Of a stretch of 25,285 nt of DNA, positions 20,585-25,285 are shown one piece after another. Each line of letters opens with the position of its first letter. The stretch's first letter is position 1. Source of the DNA: Bacteroidota bacterium (GTDB taxonomy: Bacteria > Bacteroidota > Bacteroidia > Chitinophagales > Chitinophagaceae). The stretch is taken from NCBI GenBank assembly GCA_023391015.1, contig JAEWBT010000107.1, positions 1-25,285 on the forward strand, read 5' to 3'. The notes beneath the pieces were generated by a model. The model saw nothing but the letters and a program-made list of their open reading frames with translations. It was not told the DNA's origin and did not search any database. The translations under genes and the position numbers were made by a program.

Positions 20585-22105
20585 ATGAACCGCGACGGCG
20601 CCCTGCAAAGCATCTGGCAAACCCTTCCTGCTTACGTTCCCCAATCCACGCCCGACCCCACTGCCGTGTACGACGTGCTGGTGGTAGGCGGCGGCATCAC
20701 GGGCCTTACCACGGCTTTGCTCCTGGCCGAACGGGGCCAAAAAGTAATTCTGGCCGAAGCCCATACCCTTGGCTGGGGCACCACCGGCGGCACCACCGCC
20801 CATCTCAACACCGTTCTGGACACTACCTACGGCGAGATCGAAAGTAATTTTGGGGCAGATGCAGCCCGGCAAATCTTTGAAGCTACCCAATCCGCCATCG
20901 CCCACATCCGCCTGCTGGCCGGGCGCTACGGCATCACCGATGCCGATATTGAACTAAAGGAAGGATACCTGTTTGCCGAAACCGATGACGAGGTGAAAGC
21001 GCTGGACGAAGCCGCCGATTCGGCGAAAAAAGTAGGGGTAGATATTACCCCGGCAAGCGCCATTCCGGTTCCGGTGCCGTTCGTAAAAGCGGTGCGCTTT
21101 AGCGGGCAGGGGCAGTTCCACATCACCCGCTACCTCCAGGGCCTGGCCCGCGCTTTTGAAAGCCTTGGCGGCGTAATTTCCGAAAACACCCCGATTGGGA
21201 CGGTTAGCGGGGAAGAGATTCTGGAAGCCGAAACCCTGACCGGCGTGCTAAAAGCCCGGAAAGTGGTGTGGGCCACCCACATTCCGCCGGGCATCAACCT
21301 GTTGCATTTCCGCAACGCGCCCTACCGCTCTTATGCCATGGCCCTGCGCCTGACGGATGAAAGCCAGCTGCCCGACGCAGTGGTGTATGACTGCAAAGAC
21401 CCGTATTTCTACTACCGCACCCAAGCGCTAGACGGCGTGCGCTACCTTATTGCCGGCGGCAGCGACCATAAAACCGGCCACAACGACAACACACAGTATG
21501 TTTTTACCGAGCTGGAAGCCTACCTGCGCCGCTATTTCGACATTGCCGAAGTGGCGTTTCAGTGGTCGTCGCAATACTACATTCCGGCAGATGGGCTGCC
21601 TTATGTGGGCGTGTTGCCCGGCCACGAAAAGCAGTATTGTGCCACTGGTTTCAACGGCAACGGGATGATCTTCGGCACCCTTTCCGGGATGTTGCTGGCC
21701 GACCTGCTGACGGGACGGACGAATGAGCTGGAAGACCTCCTGAAGCCGTCTCGGATCAAACCCATTGCCGGCTTCTCCAATTTTGTAAAGGAAAATGCCG
21801 ACGTGGTAAAAGAGTTTGTGGGAAAACGGTTTGCCTACGAAACCATCTCCGAACTGGCTGAACTGGCGCCCGGCGAAGGCAAACTGGTGGAATACGAAGG
21901 CAAGAAGATGGCGCTTTATAAAGATGAAGCCGGTCGGGTGATTGCCATCAGTCCGGTGTGTACCCATGCCGGTTGCATTGTAGCCTGGAACGATGCCGAG
22001 AAAAGCTGGGATTGCCCATGTCACGGCGGGCGCTTCTCCCCCAATGGCGAAGTGATTACCGGCCCACCCCGCGCGCGGCTGGAGAAGGTGGCGCTGGGGG
22101 AGTAG
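20585..22105 (+). CDS. FAD-dependent oxidoreductase with C-terminal Rieske [2Fe-2S] domain
   Basis: The 506-residue protein has a DAO-type N-terminal FAD fold with GGGITG (35-40) in DVLVVGGGITGLTTALLLAERG and a GTTGGTTAHL segment. The substrate/FAD domain runs to about 385. A Rieske domain at about 430-506 has ligands Cys459 and His461 (CTHAGC) and Cys477 and His480 (CPCHGG). Cys464 and Cys479 are placed for the usual disulfide. From memory, this fusion occurs in several phyla as an uncharacterised oxidoreductase. It has no signal peptide, so it is probably cytoplasmic. Substrate and electron partner are unknown. It is convergent with the DUF1800 gene. Confidence 0.92.
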   Translation: MNRDGALQSIWQTLPAYVPQSTPDPTAVYDVLVVGGGITGLTTALLLAERGQKVILAEAHTLGWGTTGGTTAHLNTVLDTTYGEIESNFGADAARQIFEATQSAIAHIRLLAGRYGITDADIELKEGYLFAETDDEVKALDEAADSAKKVGVDITPASAIPVPVPFVKAVRFSGQGQFHITRYLQGLARAFESLGGVISENTPIGTVSGEEILEAETLTGVLKARKVVWATHIPPGINLLHFRNAPYRSYAMALRLTDESQLPDAVVYDCKDPYFYYRTQALDGVRYLIAGGSDHKTGHNDNTQYVFTELEAYLRRYFDIAEVAFQWSSQYYIPADGLPYVGVLPGHEKQYCATGFNGNGMIFGTLSGMLLADLLTGRTNELEDLLKPSRIKPIAGFSNFVKENADVVKEFVGKRFAYETISELAELAPGEGKLVEYEGKKMALYKDEAGRVIAISPVCTHAGCIVAWNDAEKSWDCPCHGGRFSPNGEVITGPPRARLEKVALGE

Positions 22106-22114
22106 AGCCAAAAG

Positions 22115-22168
22115 GACCTGACAGGTCAAGGCTGGAACGGAGTGGAAGCCGCAGATGCCTGTCAGGTC
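22115..22168. repeat. GACCTGACAGGTC element, copy A
   Basis: It runs from GACCTGACAGGTC (22115-22127) to CCTGTCAGGTC (22158-22168) with a 30-bp interior. The ends can pair to form a hairpin. An inverted relative lies at 22227-22270. Confidence 0.75.
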
Positions 22169-22226
22169 AGAAACACGTCTTCCGGGAAAGCGTGGTTTCC
22201 GGAGAGCATCTACAGCTAAAACAACT

Positions 22227-22270
22227 GACCTGACAGGCATCCTCCGCTTTCGCTCCGGACCTGTCAGGTC
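22227..22270. repeat. GACCTGACAGGTC element, copy B (inverted relative to A)
   Basis: It runs from GACCTGACAGG (22227-22237) to GACCTGTCAGGTC (22258-22270). Read on the minus strand it begins and ends as copy A does, with a shorter interior. Both copies sit between the convergent Rieske and DUF1800 genes. Confidence 0.75.
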
Positions 22271-22276
22271 TAAAAA

Positions 22277-22286
22277 TTTCCGGAAA
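22277..22286. repeat. TTTCCGGAAA palindrome
   Basis: One exact copy lies 14 bp past the DUF1800 stop and 6 bp from repeat copy B. Confidence 0.9.
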
Positions 22287-22300
22287 ACCCAATCCCTTTT

Positions 22301-23764
22301 TTACCCCAACTGATATTCCGGCAGGCTCATCAATCTCAGCACACTCTGGCGCACACGGTCTGCACCGGAAAGATTTTTCACCGCTTCCTGCACGGCCCCG
22401 AGCGCGGCCTTTTGGGGAAATACCAGCAGGTAAGCGGCTTGCTGCGCCAGCGACAAATCCTCAAAAGCATTTTCCACTGGCCCCCATTCCACTTCGCTTT
22501 GCAATAGTTTGGGCGCAAAGGCAGGCTTGATGTCCAAGTCTTCGGCGGGCAGCTTTTTGCCCATCTGAATATCGTCGTTGGGCTTGGGTGCAACGCTCAG
22601 GGCTTCTTTTCCGGCCAGGATGTAGGGCAGTTGCATCCGGACCAACAGGGAGCTGCTGTCGATCCAGGCGGTGCCCATCGGCCAGCCCGCCACATTGGGC
22701 GGTTGCAACAGCGTTTGCCCCAGCACGTTTTGCAACACAAAAAGCCCTTTGGCGTTCCCGATTGTGAGGGGCAATATCCGGCTGATATTCACCAATAAGT
22801 CCACCGGTGATTTGATACGGTTACCCATATTCTTTTCCTCAAAGAACCACGGCGCGGTAAAGATTTCTTCCAGCAAAAGGGAAATGTTGTAGCCCGAGTC
22901 ATAGAATTTTTGGGAAAGGCTTTCGATGCGCTTTTCGTCGGGCGTTTCGTTGACGAAGTAGCGGTAGATTTTTCCGGAAATAAAGCGCGCAGTTTGCCGT
23001 TGCTGCAGCAAAATGCGAATAATATCCTCTCCGGCAAAGTTGCCTTTCTGACCCAGGAATGTTTTTTCGCCGTCGTCGTGAAAGGCTTTCCGGAAATAAA
23101 ACTCTGTTTCGCCAGCATTGGGTGCGTCGCTGTTTTCCGGAATCGCTTTATATGCCCAGCCGGTAAAGGCGCGGGCCGCTTCTTTCACGTCTTTTTCGGT
23201 GTAATGCCCCCGGCCCAAGGTGAAAAGTTCCATGACCTCGCGGGCAAAGTTTTCGTTCGGTTTTTGCTTTCGGTTTTGCTGGTTGTTGAGAAAGGCCAGC
23301 ATCGCCGACGACTTGCTGACGGCCAGGAGTAGATCGCTGAAGCTACCCAGTCCTTTTTCCCGGAAAATCTGCAACAAATCGCGGTTAAAATCCACCCTTG
23401 TAATGCGCGTGGCGAAGTGGCCGTGCCAGAAGAAAGCCATGCGCTCGCGCAGTTGGGCTTTGCTGTGTGTCATGGTTTCCAGCCACATGCCGGCAAGGCG
23501 TTGCAGCTCCTGCCTGGTTTCCCTTTGCACCGTTTGCCGGAGACTTCTGCGCGCTTCTTCCGTGGGCAGTTTCTCCAGATCTGCTTTAGTTAATATTGTT
23601 TGCTGTGCCTCAATTTTTGGGGGCAGCCCTTTACTATCGGCTACCAGTTGTGCCCACAACTGTGCCGGAGTTTGATTGGAAAGCTGCGGAAGCATTTCCA
23701 GAGCAGGCCCGAAGCCAGCTCGGTGCAGCAAGTGCAGGTTTTTCTGAAGTTTGGATAGCACCAT
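22301..23764 (-). CDS. DUF1800 family protein
   Basis: The 487-residue protein has the DUF1800 hallmarks: LHLLHRAGFGP (10-20), MAFFWHGHFATR (109-120), NRDLLQIFREKGLGSFSDLLLAVSKS (127-152), and ENFAREVMELFTLGRGHYTEKDVKEAARAFTGWAY (171-205). Near the C-terminus are the QNVLGQTLLQPPNVAGWPMG block and a LMSLPEYQ ending. The function of the family is unknown. Its gene is usually next to a DUF1501 gene; here the downstream neighbour is a convergent oxidoreductase and the upstream one is uvrA, so the partner is missing. No signal peptide is evident. Two palindromes (22971-22980 read as Ser-Gly-Lys, 23087-23096 as Phe-Arg-Lys) lie inside. Confidence 0.92.
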   Translation of the reverse strand: MVLSKLQKNLHLLHRAGFGPALEMLPQLSNQTPAQLWAQLVADSKGLPPKIEAQQTILTKADLEKLPTEEARRSLRQTVQRETRQELQRLAGMWLETMTHSKAQLRERMAFFWHGHFATRITRVDFNRDLLQIFREKGLGSFSDLLLAVSKSSAMLAFLNNQQNRKQKPNENFAREVMELFTLGRGHYTEKDVKEAARAFTGWAYKAIPENSDAPNAGETEFYFRKAFHDDGEKTFLGQKGNFAGEDIIRILLQQRQTARFISGKIYRYFVNETPDEKRIESLSQKFYDSGYNISLLLEEIFTAPWFFEEKNMGNRIKSPVDLLVNISRILPLTIGNAKGLFVLQNVLGQTLLQPPNVAGWPMGTAWIDSSSLLVRMQLPYILAGKEALSVAPKPNDDIQMGKKLPAEDLDIKPAFAPKLLQSEVEWGPVENAFEDLSLAQQAAYLLVFPQKAALGAVQEAVKNLSGADRVRQSVLRLMSLPEYQLG

Positions 23765-23811
23765 TGGGGATGGACTTTTCGGACGGCGCGGGGCTTAAAC
23801 GAAGAGAGAAA

Positions 23812-23842
23812 TTTCCGGAAAATAGGGCTTGATTTCCGGAAA
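23812..23842. repeat. Pair of TTTCCGGAAA palindromes, 21 bp apart
   Basis: Copies lie at 23812-23821 and 23833-23842, 47-77 bp upstream of the DUF1800 start codon on its minus-strand side. Confidence 0.9.
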
Positions 23843-23888
23843 AGAATGCCAACCGCCGGGTTTTTGAAACCTGACGGGTGGCATTCTT
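23842..23888. repeat. Long imperfect hairpin (AAGAATGCCA ... TGGCATTCTT)
   Basis: The outer 10-bp stem (23842-23851 with 23879-23888) continues inward through a CCG/CGG and a GGGTTT/AAACC segment with two mismatches and one G-T pair. It abuts the second palindrome of the preceding pair. It resembles the AACCTGACGGGTT-type dispersed repeats of Bacteroidota. Confidence 0.65.
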
Positions 23889-23897
23889 CGCGTGAGG

Positions 23898-23921
23898 CCC
23901 TTCGACAAGCTCAGGGTGACA
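23898..23921. repeat. CCCTTCGACAAGCTCAGGGT dispersed repeat
   Basis: The sequence CCCTTCGACAAGCTCAGGGT, followed by GACA, matches from memory a repeat present in many bacterial genomes, whose minus-strand translation reads HPELVEGP. The ends CCCT and AGGG are complementary. It is not a gene. Confidence 0.7.
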
Positions 23922-23938
23922 GCCGAAAGCCCGGCCCT

Positions 23939-23966
23939 GCAAAGACAAAAGATTATAGACAAAAGA
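23939..23966. repeat. 7-bp degenerate tandem array on the minus strand (TCTTTTG TCTATAA TCTTTTG TCTTTGC)
   Basis: Four units run in exact 7-bp register on the minus strand, the same family as 421-444 and 5445-5472. Confidence 0.7.
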
Positions 23967-24002
23967 GGGTTGGGTATGAAGTATCAGGAATGAGTGGAAA
24001 TT

Positions 24003-24023
24003 CCCCCCTTGGGGGCCAGGGGG
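24003..24023. repeat. C-run/G-run hairpin element
   Basis: CCCCC (24004-24008) pairs with GGGGG (24011-24015), and another GGGGG follows after CCA. This is a small GC-only repeat of a type common in Bacteroidota spacers. Two alternative pairings are possible. Confidence 0.5.
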
Positions 24024-24093
24024 TAAAGGTGTTAAGTATTCGGGATTAAGTACCAACAAGAAATGAGTTGATAGTAAGCTCTCTACATTTTGC

Positions 24094-24178
24094 GGGTCAT
24101 TGCGAGGAGGTACGACGAAGCAACCTGCACACTGTCCAGTACTTTGTGCAGGTTGCTTCGCTCCGCTCGCAATGACCC
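24094..24178. repeat. 85-bp imperfect palindrome (GGGTCATTGCGAG ... CTCGCAATGACCC)
   Basis: Outer arms 24094-24106 and 24166-24178 are perfect complements (13 bp). Inner arms 24116-24131 and 24145-24160 are perfect over 16 bp. The GTCATTGCGAG...GAAGCAA arrangement is a well-known dispersed bacterial repeat, recalled and not searched. Confidence 0.85.
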
Positions 24179-24322
24179 GTGTTTTGTTACCAACAACGAA
24201 TTGTTTGGAAGCACTTAGGCACAAAAGGACTCAACGGGAAACTTTAAGAAGCCGGTTGCGGTATTTCTCCAACCAAAAACCCCGCTTTGCTGTTAAGGTA
24301 ACGCACGGAAATTCCGGTAAGG

Positions 24323-24330
24323 TATTTTTG
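24323..24330 (+). promoter_or_regulatory. -7 box (TATTTTTG) of uvrA
   Basis: This is an exact TAnnTTTG match ending 17 nt before the ATG at 24348. No good TTG lies at the -33 position. No LexA-type operator was recognised. Confidence 0.55.
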
Positions 24331-24347
24331 TGTCCCCTAAGAAAATC

Positions 24348-25285
24348 ATGAGCGAAAAAACGGTTTCCCCGAAGAAGAAAGCCCCGGCAAAGAAGAAAGA
24401 AGAACAAGAAGTTGTTGCTGCGCCCGTGGTGACGGCTACTCCCACGCCCGCCGTGCCCGACGACGCCATTTTTATCAAAGGCGCGCGGATGCACAACCTG
24501 AAGAATGTGGACGTGGCCATTCCGCGAAACAAACTGGTAGTGGTGACGGGGGTTTCGGGTTCCGGAAAATCATCGCTCACGATGGACACGCTTTTTGCCG
24601 AAGGGCAGCGCCGCTACGCCGAAAGCCTCAGCGCCTATGCCCGGCAGTTTCTGGCACGGATGGACAAGCCGGATGTGGATTACATCCGGGGCATCTGCCC
24701 GGCCATTGCCATTGAGCAGAAAGTAACGAGCCGCACGCCGCGCTCCACGGTCGGCTCCATGACCGAGATTGGCGATTACATGCGCCTGCTTTTTGCCCGC
24801 GTGGGGCGGACGTACTCGCCGGTAAGTGGCGAGGAGGTCAAGAAAGACACGGTGAGTGATGTGGTGACCTTTATCCAAAATCAGCCGCACGGCAGCCGGG
24901 TGTATGTCCTGTCGCCTTTGTTTACCCGCTACGGTCGCTCGCTGCCGGAAGAGCTGAACATCCTGCTGCAAAAAGGTTTTACGCGGGTGTATAACCCCAA
25001 AACCGGTATGGTGCGGATTGAGGATTTGATTGGCCCGCTGCCGACGCCCGCCGACGTGGTGGAACAAAGCGTGTCGCCGATTGGGGTGACGGATATCGTA
25101 GTGAACGAGCTTCCGGAGGAAACGAAAGCGTTTTGGCTGCAAAAAAGCAAGGCATCCAAGGCCACCAAAAGCGCCAAGCCGATGTGGCAACACGATGCCT
25201 ACCTCTTGCTGGACCGGCTGGTGGTGAAAGATTTTGACGAAGACGACCTGCACCGCATTGCCGACTCGGTGCAAACTGCGTTTTA
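24348..25285 (+). CDS. uvrA: UvrA, excinuclease ABC subunit A, partial (3' end beyond window)
   Basis: This ATPase subunit scans DNA for lesions and loads UvrB in nucleotide excision repair. The visible 312 codons begin with a Lys/Ala/Pro-rich extension (about 1-37) not found in E. coli UvrA. The first ABC domain follows: IFIKGARMHNLKNVDVAIPR and Walker A GVSGSGKS (68-75). Next come LFAEGQRRYAESLSAYARQFLARMDKPDVDYI and the start of the UvrB-binding region (TEIGDYMRLLFARVG). The segment after it reads TYSPVSGEEV where many UvrA proteins have HCPxCG, so the cysteines of that position are absent. This may be usual for the phylum. Signature and second ABC domain lie beyond the edge; a UvrA paralogue cannot be excluded. 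Confidence 0.93.
   Translation, partial: MSEKTVSPKKKAPAKKKEEQEVVAAPVVTATPTPAVPDDAIFIKGARMHNLKNVDVAIPRNKLVVVTGVSGSGKSSLTMDTLFAEGQRRYAESLSAYARQFLARMDKPDVDYIRGICPAIAIEQKVTSRTPRSTVGSMTEIGDYMRLLFARVGRTYSPVSGEEVKKDTVSDVVTFIQNQPHGSRVYVLSPLFTRYGRSLPEELNILLQKGFTRVYNPKTGMVRIEDLIGPLPTPADVVEQSVSPIGVTDIVVNELPEETKAFWLQKSKASKATKSAKPMWQHDAYLLLDRLVVKDFDEDDLHRIADSVQTAF

Larger units (their letters stand above)
23765..24347. other. 583-bp repeat-rich spacer upstream of uvrA
   Basis: No gene is supported. It contains a palindrome pair and at least five different short repeat elements, listed separately, then a final 170 bp leading to the uvrA promoter. Open frames crossing it, including a 196-residue one on the minus strand that partly overlaps DUF1800, are translated repeats. 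Confidence 0.8.

Noticed and set aside
23634..24224. 196-residue minus-strand open frame upstream of DUF1800
   Set aside because: It is made of translated dispersed repeats (HPELVEGP and the GTCATTGCGAG palindrome) and overlaps the DUF1800 N-terminus in another frame.
1..25285. Defence island, prophage or integrated element
   Set aside because: No restriction, toxin, integrase, transposase or phage gene was recognised; the only hint is an orphan barstar-like gene.
24348..25285. Missing zinc-finger cysteines in UvrA as a defect
   Set aside because: The segment TYSPVSGEEV lacks the CPxCG of other UvrA proteins, but those residues are not the established zinc ligands and the variant may be normal for the phylum; the real zinc finger regions are not fully in view.

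Overview
This looks like a chromosomal segment of a Bacteroidota bacterium, probably from the Chitinophagaceae or a close relative. That assignment is inferred from gene content and promoter style, not from a search. The evidence is a DUF6029 outer-membrane protein, the ftsX-DUF3098 pair, a DUF1800 protein, a LysM/double-psi barrel protein, a secreted DPP III, no Shine-Dalgarno sequences, and TAnnTTTG-like -7 boxes only 4-9 nt ahead of several start codons. Nothing resembles phage, plasmid, integrase, transposase, CRISPR or tRNA. The coding content is ordinary; the unusual content is in short repeats and spacers.

Layout. 1-2382 (minus): partial cytochrome c lipoprotein, signal peptidase I, TlpA-like thioredoxin. 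2471-5349 (plus): DUF6029 protein, a lipoprotein, riboflavin synthase. 5483-6640 (minus): a secreted protein with atypical-kinase motifs. 6855-9101 (plus): LysM/DPBB protein, FtsX and DUF3098, ending in a clear terminator. 9171-14586 (minus): an orphan LuxR-type response regulator, an RluF-type pseudouridine synthase, and a probable operon of PadR regulator, two PspC-domain membrane proteins and a lipoprotein. 15088-18814 (plus): secreted DPP III, serine-hydrolase lipoprotein, orphan barstar-like protein. 18811-19146 (minus): FolB. 19393-22105 (plus): NAD kinase and an FAD oxidoreductase with a C-terminal Rieske domain. 22301-23764 (minus): DUF1800. 24348 to the end (plus): start of UvrA.

Functionally the window mixes housekeeping (protein export, riboflavin, folate and NADP synthesis, division, rRNA modification, DNA repair) with envelope and secreted functions.

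The strongest anomaly is the 10-bp palindrome TTTCCGGAAA. I count 26 exact copies, where about 0.02 are expected by chance, plus 10 further TTCCGGAA cores. Sixteen of the 26 lie in the roughly 14% of sequence that is intergenic. Close copies are spaced 10 or 20-22 bp apart, about one or two helical turns. This resembles the highly iterated palindrome of cyanobacteria (HIP1) in another phylum with another sequence. Spacers also hold 7-bp arrays (one with ATG exactly every 7 bp, seven times), a 9-bp array, a 22-bp duplication, a 42-bp triplicate whose hairpin stems covary, and several larger imperfect palindromes.
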